NCBI RefSeq assembly: GCF_001815985.1
Contig: NZ_KV823552.1
Span: forward strand, 62,001 to 126,000
Source: Corynebacterium sp. HMSC27B11
GTDB taxonomy: Bacteria; Actinomycetota; Actinomycetes; Mycobacteriales; Mycobacteriaceae
DNA length: 64,000 bases
Direction: 5' to 3'
Shown piece after piece: positions 1 to 8,463 of this stretch. A program made the position numbers and the translations under genes. The notes below the pieces were generated by a model. That model made no database searches and was not told where the DNA came from. It saw only the letters and a list, made by a program, of their open reading frames with translations. Every line of letters begins with the position of its first letter. Position 1 is the stretch's first letter.

Positions 1-27
1 GATTTTTCTCGCCCCAAAAGAAAGAGG

Positions 28-53
28 AGCCGAGCCCCATGTGGGACCCGGCT
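28..53 (-). terminator. Imperfect hairpin downstream of the PfpI-family gene
   Basis: A 12+12 nt imperfect inverted repeat (two mismatches) lies 17 nt beyond the stop codon of the minus-strand stress protein gene. On the minus strand it is followed by a pyrimidine-rich stretch (CCTCTTTCTTTT). It is a plausible but weak Rho-independent terminator. Confidence 0.4.
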
Positions 54-69
54 GCCGATTCAGCAGGTT

Positions 70-603
70 TTATTGCTGCCCCTCGGCGAACTCCTCCACC
101 AGCTTCGCGTTGAAGGCCTCAAGGTCGGCCGGAGTGCGGGAAGAGACCAGGCCCTTGTCCACGTGGACCTCCTCGTCGACCCACGTTGCCCCAGCGTTCT
201 GGAGGTCAGTCTTCAACGACGGGTACGAGGTCAAGGTGCGGCCGCGGAGGACGTCCGCGTCGGTCAGAATCCACGCACCGTGGCAGATCACCGCCAGCGG
301 CTTTCCAGCCTCGACGTGCTTCTTCACGATCTCGACCGCTGCCTCGTCCATGCGCAGCTGGTCGGCGTTTCCGGTACCGCCCGGAAGGACAATCCCGTCG
401 AACTCAGCGTCACGGGAGTTCTCGGTCGAGGCATCTGCCTCGGCGGTAGAACCGTTCTTGCCCTCAATCTTCTCGCCACCAGGGCTGAGGACAGTCACTG
501 CGCCGCCTGCCTGGCGGACAGCCTCAATCGGGGAGCTGAACTCACTGTCCTCGAACCCATTCGTCGCGAGAACACCAATGCGCTTGCCATCTAGCTTTGC
601 CAT
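70..603 (-). CDS. DJ-1/PfpI family type 1 glutamine amidotransferase-like stress protein
   Basis: This 177-residue cytoplasmic protein has the DJ-1/PfpI fold signature. The nucleophile elbow AVICHGAW places the reactive Cys at residue 107 followed by His108, and the family acidic residue lies in NGFEDSE (Glu18). Relatives (PfpI, YhbO, general stress protein 18) are described as proteases, deglycases or stress proteins; the exact reaction cannot be read from sequence. The open frame runs further upstream, but the ATG at 603 is preceded by AGAAAGGAGCGACAC, a good ribosome binding site, and begins MAKLDGKRIGVLAT, the normal start of the family. The gene is monocistronic, with a hairpin after the stop. 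Confidence 0.88.
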   Translation of the reverse strand: MAKLDGKRIGVLATNGFEDSEFSSPIEAVRQAGGAVTVLSPGGEKIEGKNGSTAEADASTENSRDAEFDGIVLPGGTGNADQLRMDEAAVEIVKKHVEAGKPLAVICHGAWILTDADVLRGRTLTSYPSLKTDLQNAGATWVDEEVHVDKGLVSSRTPADLEAFNAKLVEEFAEGQQ

Positions 604-713
604 GTGTCGCTCCTTTCTAAAGAACGTAGACCTCCATGGTGCCACCAAAACCCGGCCATCAACACCCACACTTTTCTTTACTTAACCCGTGACGCATCGC
701 CTCGCCCCTGCAA

Positions 714-750
714 CGCAAAAACTCCGCCAGGGTTTTCCCTGACGGAGTTC
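714..750 (-). terminator. Strong Rho-independent terminator after tRNA-Tyr
   Basis: On the minus strand AACTCCGTCAGGG pairs across an AAAA loop with CCCTGGCGGAGTT (one G-T type mismatch), followed by a T run. It lies just after the 3' end of the tRNA gene and separates it from the stress protein gene. Confidence 0.85.
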
Positions 751-755
751 GTCTG

Positions 756-838
756 TGCCAGATGTTGGATTTGAACCAACGAAGGCATAAGCCGGCGGAT
801 TTACAGTCCGCTTCCTTTGGCCGCTCGGACAATCTGGC
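756..838 (-). tRNA. tRNA-Tyr (anticodon GTA)
   Basis: Read on the minus strand, the seven-base acceptor arms GCCAGAT and ATCTGGC pair perfectly. The anticodon stem-loop is GCGGA-CTGTAAA-TCCGC with anticodon GTA, and the T arm is GTTGG-TTCAAAT-CCAAC. There is a long variable arm (CGGCTTATGCCTTC), as expected for the class II tRNA-Tyr. The length is 83 nt including the discriminator A. The 3' CCA is not encoded, since the next bases are CAG. A terminator follows directly. Confidence 0.96.
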
Positions 839-978
839 GTACACCATCTGGTGCGCTCAATACCCTACTACGCGCCTCGAAAATTCCCTAAACGCGCTGC
901 TCAGGCCAGGTATTGACGTCCTTAAAAGGGAGGCGGAACAACCGGGAAACGGTGGGTAACCGCCCAACCGCAACCGAA

Positions 979-1989
979 CTAGCCCAGCCGGTCCAGAGAG
1001 AAGGCCAGCAGGTGGCGCAGCGCCTCCGTGACCTCGTTGGCCGGCAGCTTCGCCAGCTCAGCCTCAGCCAAGCCGCGGTAGTGCTCCACGTCCCGCTCCG
1101 CGAGCTCACGGCCGTTGGAACGCTGGATAAGCTCCAGGCACTCCTCAACCACCGCATCGTCGGTCACCGGGCCGGTCAGCAGCTCGCGCAGGCGCGCGCC
1201 GACCTCGTCCTCCTGACGCATCGCGTGCAGCACCGGCAGGGTGAACACGCCCTCCCGCAGATCCGTGCCCGGCGTCTTGCCGGACTCCTCCGGATCGGCC
1301 CAGATGTCGATGATGTCGTCCACGATCTGGAAGATCTGCCCCATGTGGCGGCCAAACTGCGCCAGCGCGTCCACATGCTCCTGCTCCGCGCCGGAATGCA
1401 GCGCGCCCAGGTAGCCCGCGGAGGCGATCAGCACGCCGGTCTTCTCCTGGATGACCTTCATGTAGTGCTCGATCGCATCCTCGCCATCAGCCGCACCCAC
1501 GGTCTCGCGCATCTGGCCGGTGACCAGCTCGCCGAAGGTGTCCGCGAAGTGGCGAACCGTCTGGGAACCCAGCCCGGAGAGGATCTCCGAGGCCACCGCG
1601 AACAGGTAATCGCCGGCGAGGATCGCCATCGAGTTGCCCCAGCGCGCATTCGCGGACTCCGCGCCACGGCGGCGGTCGGCCTCGTCCATGACGTCGTCGT
1701 GGTAGAGCGTCGCGAGATGCGTCAGTTCCACGACCACGGCGGCGTCGCGCACCTCGCGGGCCGTCGGGTTCTTGCCGTACTGCGCGGCGAGCAGCGCAAA
1801 CACCACGCGAAAGCGCTTGCCGCCAGCCAGCGCGAGGTGGCTGATCTTATCGGTGATGAAGCTCTCGCCCTGGTTGAGGCGCCAGCGCAGGAAGTCCTCC
1901 GCCTCCTGCAGCCCCGCCGTGATGCGGTCGTTGAGCTCGGCATTCCCCAAGTCCGGAGCTACCGGCCTGGCGTTGTCGCGTACTGCCAT
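979..1989 (-). CDS. ispB: Trans-polyprenyl diphosphate synthase for the menaquinone side chain
   Basis: This 336-residue enzyme belongs to the isoprenyl diphosphate synthase family, which condenses IPP onto an allylic diphosphate to make the long prenyl tail for menaquinone. The first Asp-rich motif is HDDVMDEADRRRG (Asp98, Asp99, Asp102) and the second is QIVDDIIDIW near residue 220. The conserved GGKRFR lies near residue 57. Product chain length cannot be deduced directly. It is adjacent to and divergent from menJ, matching GrcC1 (Rv0562) in mycobacteria and the ispB gene of C. glutamicum. The ATG at 1989 has only a modest AGGGA upstream. Confidence 0.9.
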   Translation of the reverse strand: MAVRDNARPVAPDLGNAELNDRITAGLQEAEDFLRWRLNQGESFITDKISHLALAGGKRFRVVFALLAAQYGKNPTAREVRDAAVVVELTHLATLYHDDVMDEADRRRGAESANARWGNSMAILAGDYLFAVASEILSGLGSQTVRHFADTFGELVTGQMRETVGAADGEDAIEHYMKVIQEKTGVLIASAGYLGALHSGAEQEHVDALAQFGRHMGQIFQIVDDIIDIWADPEESGKTPGTDLREGVFTLPVLHAMRQEDEVGARLRELLTGPVTDDAVVEECLELIQRSNGRELAERDVEHYRGLAEAELAKLPANEVTEALRHLLAFSLDRLG

Positions 1990-2165
1990 GTCCCTGCGTC
2001 TGCCTCGATCTAGATTGTGATTGTGCGTGAGCTATAGCTAGCCATTCGATAGGTTAGCCGATCTACTCGGGCGCGTAGTAATGGATTCACCCCTCGCCGC
2101 GCGGGATTGCTTCCGCGGTGCAGGTTTTCCGGTCGCCGCGTTACTCGCGGTGGGTCCTCCGGTTC

Positions 2166-2185
2166 TTTTTAGGACGTCACCCCGG
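2166..2185 (+). repeat. Copy of a 20-bp intergenic repeat (TTTTTAGGACGTCACCCCGG)
   Basis: The same 20 bases occur without a mismatch at 30159-30178. The core TTTWAGGACGTCA recurs at several other places in the window. This copy fills the space from about -35 to just upstream of the proposed menJ -10 box. Confidence 0.75.
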
Positions 2186-2186
2186 C

Positions 2187-2192
2187 TAGCCT
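2187..2192 (+). promoter_or_regulatory. -10 box (TAGCCT) of leaderless menJ
   Basis: TAGCCT ends 8 nt before the ATG at 2201, and no ribosome binding site is visible. Transcription is therefore predicted to begin at or next to the start codon. Confidence 0.5.
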
Positions 2193-2200
2193 TGAGCCTC

Positions 2201-3637
2201 ATGAGCCCCTCTTCTTCCACCACGCACGATTCGGCGACGCGAGGCGAGTCCGCCGCCCCGCAACGGGTACCGCAAGATCAGCTGCGCGCCGAGGTGCTGA
2301 TCATCGGCGGCGGCCCGGCGGGTGCTGCGGCGGCGTACCACGCCGCCCGGGCGGGGTGGGACACCCTGGTGATCGATATGGCGGACCACGCCACCCAGCC
2401 GCGCGATAAGACCTGTGGGGACGGCCTGACCCCACGCGCCGTCGGCGCCCTGGAGGCGATGGGGGCAGGCCACCTGCTGGATGGCCACCCGCGGATCAAA
2501 GGCCTGAAGCTGCACGGCTTCGGCGGGTCGATCACCGCGCCGTGGCCGGAGCACGAGAAGTTCCCCGCCCGTGGGTCCGCGATCCCCCGCAGCGATTTCG
2601 ACGCCGCCCTGCTGCGCCACGCCATCGACGCCGGGGCCCGCTTCCACGGCGGGCTGAAGGCCGTGGGTGTCTCGGAAGACGGGCAGACCGTGACCTGCCA
2701 GGCCGTCGGTTCGCGGGCTGGGAAGGCGGCGGGAACCAACCGCGAGGTACAGACCACGGAGATCCGCACGGAGTTCCTCGTCCTCGCCGAGGGTGTGCGC
2801 TCCACCATCGCCCGGCAGCTGGGCGTGCAGTGGGAACGCGACATCGTCCACGGCATCGCCGCCCGCAGCTACGTGGAAACCCCGCACGCCGATGAGCCGT
2901 GGATCCACTCCCACCTGGAGCTGCGGGACCACGAAGGCACCGCGCAGCCCGGCTACGGCTGGATCTTCCCCCTCGGCACCCCCACGGCCGGCGGGCAGGC
3001 GGGCAACGGGGCGGATGCCGACCCCACCCCGCAGGTGAACCTGGGCTGTGGGGCGCTGACCACCACGCAGCGGCCAGCGAAGGTGAACACCAAGAAGCTG
3101 CTGACCCATTACGCCGACCAGGTGCGCGAGGAGTGGGAGCTCGGCACCCCGCAGCGCATCACCAGCGCCCTGTTGCCGATGGGTGGGGCCGTCACACGGG
3201 TGGCGGGCCGGAACTGGGCGGTGATCGGCGACTCCGCAGCCCTGGTCAACCCGCTGAACGGCGAGGGCATCGACTACGGGCTGGAGTCCGCCCGCTTCCT
3301 CGTCGAACTGCTGGGCGACGCCCGCCGCAACCCCGACGGACTGCGCTATGCCTGGCCCGCCCGGCTGCGCCAGGAGTACGGTGACGCCTTCGCCCTGGCC
3401 CGCCGCCTGGGCATGCTGCTCACCATGCCGGGCCTGCTGGCCGCCATCGGCCCGGTGGGCATGCGCGGACCTTTGGCGCACACGGTGATGAACTCCGCGG
3501 CCCGCCTGATGGGCAACCTCGTCACCCCGCAGGACCGGGACCTCACGGCGAAGCTGTGGCTCGGCGCCGGCAAGCTATCCCGCGGCGTGGATAAGCTCCT
3601 CGCCGCGGACTCCCGCCCTCTCTTCGGGCGCCAATAA
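2201..3637 (+). CDS. menJ: Menaquinone reductase / geranylgeranyl-reductase-family flavoprotein
   Basis: This is a 478-residue FAD-dependent oxidoreductase. An N-terminal dinucleotide fold (IIGGGPAGAAAAYHAA near residue 30) is followed by the family motif DKTCGDGLTPRAV. The second FAD-contacting motif is VIGDSAALVNPLNGEGI. In mycobacteria the orthologue MenJ (Rv0561c) saturates one isoprene unit of menaquinone-9. Its position between the polyprenyl synthase and menG supports the same role here. I chose ATG 2201 because the reading frame upstream is not protein-like and a TAGCCT -10 box lies 8 nt before it. A 20-bp repeat sits in its promoter region. A hairpin follows the stop codon. Confidence 0.88.
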   Translation: MSPSSSTTHDSATRGESAAPQRVPQDQLRAEVLIIGGGPAGAAAAYHAARAGWDTLVIDMADHATQPRDKTCGDGLTPRAVGALEAMGAGHLLDGHPRIKGLKLHGFGGSITAPWPEHEKFPARGSAIPRSDFDAALLRHAIDAGARFHGGLKAVGVSEDGQTVTCQAVGSRAGKAAGTNREVQTTEIRTEFLVLAEGVRSTIARQLGVQWERDIVHGIAARSYVETPHADEPWIHSHLELRDHEGTAQPGYGWIFPLGTPTAGGQAGNGADADPTPQVNLGCGALTTTQRPAKVNTKKLLTHYADQVREEWELGTPQRITSALLPMGGAVTRVAGRNWAVIGDSAALVNPLNGEGIDYGLESARFLVELLGDARRNPDGLRYAWPARLRQEYGDAFALARRLGMLLTMPGLLAAIGPVGMRGPLAHTVMNSAARLMGNLVTPQDRDLTAKLWLGAGKLSRGVDKLLAADSRPLFGRQ

Positions 3638-3650
3638 ACCCGGAGAGCAC

Positions 3651-3690
3651 GAAAGCCCACGGTTTCCCGTGGGCTTTCGGCGTTATTGAC
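3651..3690 (+). terminator. Perfect 12-bp hairpin after menJ
   Basis: GAAAGCCCACGG (3651-3662) pairs exactly with CCGTGGGCTTTC (3667-3678) across a 4-nt loop. The T tract afterwards is poor. It lies between menJ and the convergent menG and could act on transcripts from both sides. Confidence 0.7.
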
Positions 3691-3757
3691 CCGAATAGCG
3701 CGGGGGCCATCCCAATCCGAACGACTGAAACGACGCGCCCTGAGCTACGTCACTGAA

Positions 3758-3796
3758 CTAGTCCAGCGGGCTAGTCCAGTGGGCTAGTCCAGCGGC
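3758..3796. repeat. Three tandem 13-bp copies overlapping the menG stop codon
   Basis: CTAGTCCAGCGGG, CTAGTCCAGTGGG and CTAGTCCAGCGGC follow one another without a gap. The last copy holds the menG stop codon and its final two codons on the minus strand, so the 3' end of menG has been amplified outward. The unit length is not a multiple of three, so the extra copies do not extend the protein. Confidence 0.85.
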
Positions 3797-4476
3797 TTCG
3801 TTCCACTGTGCAGCGCAACGATGCCACCGGTGAGGTTCTGCCAGCCGACATTCTCCCAACCATTGGCGCGGATCTCGCGGGCCAGCTCCTCCTGATCCGG
3901 CCACGCGCGGATGGACTCCGCGAGGTAGACATAAGACTCCGGATTGGAGCTGACCACCTTCGCGACCGCGGGCAGCGCGCGCATCAGGTACTCCTTGTAC
4001 ACGGTCGCGAAACCGGGGATGACCGGCGTCGAAAACTCCGCGATCGCGAGCTTGCCACCCGGCTTCGTCACCCGGGCCATCTCCCGCAACCCGGCGCGGA
4101 AGTCCACCAGATTACGCAGACCGTAACTGATCGTCACGGCGTCGAAAGTATTATCCGCGAACGGCAGATTTAGGCCATCGGCGCAGATCATCGGCACGTC
4201 CCGGTGGGAACCCGCCCGCAGCATCCCCAGCGAGAAGTCCGCGGCCACGCAGTACGCGCCGGACTCCGCCAGCTCCTCGGTGGACACGCCCGTGCCCGCG
4301 GCAAGGTCCAGCACCTTATCCCCCGGCGCGAGATCCAGGCGGCGGCGCGTGCGCTTACGCCACAGCCGGTCCTGACCGAAGCTCAGCACCGTATTCGTGA
4401 TGTCGTAGTTCTTCCCCACGGCATCGAACATCGTGGCCACTTCGCGCGGATCTTTTTCCAGACTTGCCCTAGACAT
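3784..4476 (-). CDS. menG: Demethylmenaquinone methyltransferase
   Basis: This 230-residue SAM-dependent methyltransferase of the UbiE/MenG family carries out the last step of menaquinone synthesis, C-methylation of demethylmenaquinone. The N-terminal family signature [20 protein letters not shown] is followed by SAM-binding motif [16 protein letters not shown], near residue 57. The typical [13 protein letters not shown] and later [12 protein letters not shown] segments are present. It lies 36 nt downstream of mgtA in the menD-DUF3592-mgtA-menG run, so it may be co-transcribed. Its last codons lie in a 13-bp tandem repeat. The length is normal. Confidence 0.95.
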   Translation of the reverse strand: MSRASLEKDPREVATMFDAVGKNYDITNTVLSFGQDRLWRKRTRRRLDLAPGDKVLDLAAGTGVSTEELAESGAYCVAADFSLGMLRAGSHRDVPMICADGLNLPFADNTFDAVTISYGLRNLVDFRAGLREMARVTKPGGKLAIAEFSTPVIPGFATVYKEYLMRALPAVAKVVSSNPESYVYLAESIRAWPDQEELAREIRANGWENVGWQNLTGGIVALHSGTKPLD

Positions 4477-4512
4477 AAATTCTCATGCTACCCGGCGCAC
4501 CGGCCAGCACCA

Positions 4513-5718
4513 TCACGCAGTAATGGCCTGCTGGTAGTAGCCCATCAGCTGCTCGCACAGCGCAGGCCAGGTCTTGCCCTGCACGCGGGTCAGCGCTGCG
4601 GCGGCGAACTGTTCGAGCGCGCCGTCCGCGATGATCTTCCCCACGGCCCCGGGCAGCTGCTCGGCGAAGCGTTCCGGGTCGAGCAGGAAGCCGCTCACCC
4701 CGTCCTCGACGAGGTCCACCGGCCCACCCGTCCGTGGCGCGACCACCGGCAACCCCGAGGCCTGCGCCTCCTGGATCGCCTGGCAGAAGGTCTCGAAGCG
4801 CCCGGGATGGACGAACACGTCCAGGGACGCGAAGGCCACGCCCAGCTCCTCCCCATAGAGCGCGCCGGTGAACACCGCGGTCGGCATGAGCTTTTCCAGC
4901 TCCTCGCGTTCCGGCCCGTCGCCGACGATCACCAGCTGCACGTCTTCGCGGTCGTTTAAGGACGTCAGGTTCGCCACATCCTTCTCCGCGGCCAGGCGGC
5001 CCACGAAGCCCACCAGCTTGCGTGGCCCGGCCGGGGCGGCGGTGTTGCGCTTGGCCTGGCCTTCCTCCCACCACTGGCCCCGCAGCTCCGCGCTGCGCTT
5101 AGCAGGATGGAAGCGCTGCGTATCCACGCCCCGGCCCCAGTGCTGCACCCGCTGCACGCCGTGGTCGCGCAGCTGCTCGATCGTCGGCGAGCTCGGCGCG
5201 AGGGTCAGTGCGGAGTTGTTATGCATCGCGCGCACCCAGCGCCAGGACATATTCAACAGAAAGGTGAGCTTGTAGTGCTCCGTGAAGCCGGGGACGTCCG
5301 TCTGATAGACCGCCACGCACGGCACCTTCAGTGCCTTCGCGGCGAATACGCCAGCCCCGCCGAGGACGAATGGGCTGGCCAGGTGCACCACATCCGGTTG
5401 GAACTGCTTGAGCAGCCTATAGACCCTCGGCAGGGGCACGCCGATGGGTAGGGAGTTGATCGGTGGGAGGTTGACCGCGGGCACTCGGTGGATCGGAAAG
5501 CCCGCGTAGGTATCGCCGAGGCCCGGTTCGCTGGTGCTCGCTGCGGGACTGTCCCCGGCAGGAGTATCCCCGGCCGGCGGTTGCCAGCCCGGCGGGCGCG
5601 GCGCGATGACCATCGCGTCGTGCCCTTCCCGCCGTAGGTGCTCCAGCACCCGCAACACCGAATTGGAAACCCCATTGACGATGGGGATGAAGCTCTCCGC
5701 GATGATCGCAACCCTCAT
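4513..5718 (-). CDS. mgtA: GT4-family glycosyltransferase, MgtA-like alpha-mannosyltransferase
   Basis: This 401-residue GT-B glycosyltransferase has an N-terminal acceptor domain beginning MRVAIIAESFIPIVNGVSNS. A C-terminal donor domain contains the GT4 EX7E-type region ASGLPVVAPRTGGPVDLVEDG. The orthologue by position (Rv0557, C. glutamicum MgtA) mannosylates a glucuronosyl diacylglycerol on the way to lipomannan-like glycolipids; that activity is inferred here from synteny. The chosen ATG 5718 has AGGGAGAACA upstream and overlaps the preceding stop as ATGA, implying translational coupling. One segment, encoding NLTSLNDRE, contains the AGGACGTCA motif on the opposite strand and uses a rare TTA leucine codon. 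Confidence 0.85.
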   Translation of the reverse strand: MRVAIIAESFIPIVNGVSNSVLRVLEHLRREGHDAMVIAPRPPGWQPPAGDTPAGDSPAASTSEPGLGDTYAGFPIHRVPAVNLPPINSLPIGVPLPRVYRLLKQFQPDVVHLASPFVLGGAGVFAAKALKVPCVAVYQTDVPGFTEHYKLTFLLNMSWRWVRAMHNNSALTLAPSSPTIEQLRDHGVQRVQHWGRGVDTQRFHPAKRSAELRGQWWEEGQAKRNTAAPAGPRKLVGFVGRLAAEKDVANLTSLNDREDVQLVIVGDGPEREELEKLMPTAVFTGALYGEELGVAFASLDVFVHPGRFETFCQAIQEAQASGLPVVAPRTGGPVDLVEDGVSGFLLDPERFAEQLPGAVGKIIADGALEQFAAAALTRVQGKTWPALCEQLMGYYQQAITA

Positions 5719-6299
5719 TGTTCTCCCTGCTGCGCCTTCCATGAGTTTTCTCGCCACCGAACCAGCAGCCACAGACCCCCGCTCAGCACCATCGCCACGA
5801 CGAGCGAGGAGAGCGCAGGTATCCAGGCCAAGGTCCAGCCACGGCCTTGCACCTTCACATTGCGGGGCTCGGACTTCTGATACTCCACCCGCACCCGCTG
5901 GCCCGCCTCCAGCCCGATCGGGTACAGCAAGCCCCGGTCCGGCTGGTGGTAGACCCCGTACTCGTCCGGGAAGCGCACGGTGGTCCGCAGTACCCCGACG
6001 TTAACGACGTCCGCCGTGGCGAACGCCTGGTCCCTACCGATGCGGTAGTCGTTCAGCGCGGCGGTCGCCACCATCCCCAGGCAGACGGCCGCGGCGAAGG
6101 CCGTAAAGGCCGCGACGAGTTGTTTGCCGCGCCGGAAGCGGGTCGGGGTCGGCTGCTCAGCGGCCGGTTCCTTCCCCACCGCTGACTGTTCCGTGGCCTG
6201 CTCGGTGGCCTGCTCGGCGGCCACGGGCTGCTCTACGTTCGCCGGACCCGCCGCGCCCGTTGGCGCGGCCTCCTGCTCGCGGTCCACCGGCTTACTCAC
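5715..6299 (-). CDS. DUF3592-type two-helix membrane protein
   Basis: This 194-residue protein has a Gln/Glu/Ala-rich hydrophilic N-terminus with EQATEQATEQ repeats. A first transmembrane helix lies near residues 62-84 (LVAAFTAFAAAVCLGMVATA). An extracytoplasmic segment resembling DUF3592 contains LLYPIGLEAGQRVRVEYQ. A second helix follows near residues 160-182. The GTG start at 6299 overlaps the end of menD by 8 nt, and its stop overlaps the mgtA start. The orthologous position in mycobacteria (Rv0556) is an uncharacterised membrane protein. No catalytic motif is visible. Coupling to menD and mgtA suggests a membrane-associated role, but the function is unknown. Confidence 0.8.
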   Translation of the reverse strand: MSKPVDREQEAAPTGAAGPANVEQPVAAEQATEQATEQSAVGKEPAAEQPTPTRFRRGKQLVAAFTAFAAAVCLGMVATAALNDYRIGRDQAFATADVVNVGVLRTTVRFPDEYGVYHQPDRGLLYPIGLEAGQRVRVEYQKSEPRNVKVQGRGWTLAWIPALSSLVVAMVLSGGLWLLVRWRENSWKAQQGEQ

Positions 6300-8271
6300 C
6301 CGGGGTCACCTTGCCCCGGATCGACTTCTCCAGCGCCACGCGCGCACCCCGGTCCACGAAGGCCTCCACAACCAGCACCCCGCCGCCCCGGCGGCCCGGC
6401 ACCAGGCCCAGCTTCTCGCCGGCTTCGCCCTCCAGGTCGCCGTGTTCCAGCGCATCCAACGCCTCGGCGAGCTCCGCCGGGTTGTGCACCCCCACCCAGT
6501 CCACGCCAGCGGACTCGCACAGCCCAGCCAGCTTCGCGCCCGTGCCGGTGCCGAAGACCCGCTCGAAGGCCGGGGTGCCGTCGTCGAAGCTCCGCAGGCT
6601 ATCCCCACCGGGCTCGAGGGTCTCGAAGATCGCGCCGCCGTCGTCGTTGGCGACCACAATCACCAGGTTTTCCGGGCTGGGCTCGTCCGGACCAAAGTGC
6701 AGGCCGTTGACGTCATGAAGAAAGGAAAGGTCCCCCAGCAGGGCAAACGTCCGCGGGGCGCGAATCGTCGTCGGATCGGCGGAGGCATGCGCCAGGGCCG
6801 TACCCACCGCGGTGGACACCAGGCCGTCGATGCCCGCGGCACCACGGTTCGCGACCGTGCGCACCCCGTCGAAGGGCAGGCCCACCCGGGCGATATCGCG
6901 AATCGGCGAAGAAGCGCCGACGAACAGCGCGTCCCCGTCGCGCAGGGAATCCGCCAGCACCGCGGCCACGTGCAGCCCGGTGAACGCCCCGTCCTCGGTG
7001 GCCTGAGCGATGCCGTCGCGCACCGCCTCTGCACCCAGCTCGGAGACACCGCGGCAGACCTGCAGCCAGGACTGCGGCGACTCACCGGTCACGCGCACCG
7101 TGCTCGCGATCTGATCGGCGGTCAGCGCCACGTCGGTGGGCTGTTCGACCTCGGTGAGCACGGTGATGGAAATGTCTTCACTGGCCAGCAGCTGGGTCAC
7201 CGGGCGGTGCAGGGTCGGCCGGCCAAGCACGATGACCTGCTCCGGGCGCGTGGCCGCGGAATACTCCCCGTGGGAAACCAGGCCGGTGGTGAACATCGCG
7301 GCCGCCGCCGGGTGCACCGGGAAGTCCGGGGCGGGGCTGGTGGGCTCGGCCAGAACGGGCAGGTCGCCGAGCTCCTCCAGCTGCTCGCGGGCCCACGCCC
7401 GATCGCTGACCGAACCCGCGATGACGAGGGTCCGCTTGGACGCGTCCACCGTCGCCTCACCGTAGGGCAGGCGCGCGGCCTGCTTCGGTAGGACGTAGGT
7501 TCGGGCCGGCGCGGTCGGCTGCTCGGCCGCCGTTGCGCGGGCGGGCCCCTCGGCGAGCTGGCGGGCCAGGAGGGTCAGCTGGGTGCTGGACTCCGGGACC
7601 AGTGGTTCCCGCAGCGGGATGTCGAGGTGCGCCCCACCGCCCCGGGTGGGGTGGGTGGCGGCGCGGACCAGCTCGTCGACCTTAACCCGGACGCGGCGGA
7701 CCAGCGGGTTCGTGGTGTCCAGGGCGGCGGCTGGGCCTGCCTCGTCGGCACCGGCCGCGGTCTTGGCGCTGGCGGACGGCGCAGCGGCGCCTGCGGTCAC
7801 GGCGTCGATCGCGGCGTCCAACTCCAGGGTGGCGACCGCGTGGGCGCCGAAGATCTCGCGCTGCTGGATGGTCTGATTAGCCCCGGTCCCCACCATCGAC
7901 CATGGCCGGTTGGCAGAAAGGATCAGCAGCGGGACGTTCGTCGCCGTGGCCTCCACCATGGCGGGCAGGCAATTGGCCACCGCCGTGCCGGAGGTCATCA
8001 CGACCGGCACCGGAGTGTCCGAGTACTTCGCCAGGCCCAGGGCCAGGAAGGCCGCGGAGCGCTCGTCGGTGCGCACGTGCAGCCGCAGCCGCCCGGCGCG
8101 GCTAGCCTCCGCAAACGCCAAGGCCAGCGGAGCCGAGCGCGAGCCCGGGCACACCACGGCCTCCCGAACCCCGTTGCGAATCAGCTCGTCAACCAGTACC
8201 GCGCCAAGCAGTACTGCGGGTGAGGGCTGATCAAGGGTCTCGGGCGTGCTCTGGGAGATGCTGTTTTTCAC
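6292..8271 (-). CDS. menD: SEPHCHC synthase (2-succinyl-5-enolpyruvyl-6-hydroxy-3-cyclohexene-1-carboxylate synthase)
   Basis: This 659-residue thiamine-diphosphate enzyme joins 2-oxoglutarate-derived succinic semialdehyde to isochorismate, the first committed step of menaquinone synthesis. The N-terminal pyrimidine-binding domain has VVCPGSRSAPLALAFAEASR and TSGTAVANCLPAMVEA. The C-terminal diphosphate-binding domain has LLGDLSFLHDVNGL. A linker near residues 150-185 is Ala/Gly-rich, making it longer than the E. coli enzyme. I chose GTG 8271 because TAGGTT (8279-8284) lies 7 nt upstream, a leaderless arrangement. It heads the menD-DUF3592-mgtA-menG run and stands directly downstream of the accessory island, with one AbiE-type repeat 62-99 nt before its start. 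Confidence 0.93.
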   Translation of the reverse strand: MKNSISQSTPETLDQPSPAVLLGAVLVDELIRNGVREAVVCPGSRSAPLALAFAEASRAGRLRLHVRTDERSAAFLALGLAKYSDTPVPVVMTSGTAVANCLPAMVEATATNVPLLILSANRPWSMVGTGANQTIQQREIFGAHAVATLELDAAIDAVTAGAAAPSASAKTAAGADEAGPAAALDTTNPLVRRVRVKVDELVRAATHPTRGGGAHLDIPLREPLVPESSTQLTLLARQLAEGPARATAAEQPTAPARTYVLPKQAARLPYGEATVDASKRTLVIAGSVSDRAWAREQLEELGDLPVLAEPTSPAPDFPVHPAAAAMFTTGLVSHGEYSAATRPEQVIVLGRPTLHRPVTQLLASEDISITVLTEVEQPTDVALTADQIASTVRVTGESPQSWLQVCRGVSELGAEAVRDGIAQATEDGAFTGLHVAAVLADSLRDGDALFVGASSPIRDIARVGLPFDGVRTVANRGAAGIDGLVSTAVGTALAHASADPTTIRAPRTFALLGDLSFLHDVNGLHFGPDEPSPENLVIVVANDDGGAIFETLEPGGDSLRSFDDGTPAFERVFGTGTGAKLAGLCESAGVDWVGVHNPAELAEALDALEHGDLEGEAGEKLGLVPGRRGGGVLVVEAFVDRGARVALEKSIRGKVTPGE

Positions 8272-8278
8272 ACCCCAT

Positions 8279-8284
8279 AACCTA
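8279..8284 (-). promoter_or_regulatory. -10 box (TAGGTT) of leaderless menD
   Basis: On the minus strand TAGGTT is followed by 7 nt and then the GTG start. This gives menD its own promoter, independent of read-through from the toxin-antitoxin genes. Confidence 0.45.
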
Positions 8285-8332
8285 CGTGACCCTGCCCCGG
8301 CGGGGCGACGAGCCTGGCTCAGCCTAATCATT

Positions 8333-8370
8333 GTTCATTAATGCTGAACGTTCAGTTTTAGTGAACACGT
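8333..8370. repeat. Downstream copy of the AbiE-cassette repeat
   Basis: This 38-bp stretch matches 10180-10217 in the same orientation at all but about four or five positions, and both include the palindrome TGAACGTTCA. The two copies bracket the AbiE-like gene pair. This copy is also upstream of the menD promoter. Confidence 0.8.
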
Positions 8371-8463
8371 GTTTCCAACCCCCTTTAGCCTCAGAAGGGC
8401 CCACGTCCATCCAAAAACATGGAGAACACGCGACTTAACCATCGAAGGCCTCGCATATTCCCT

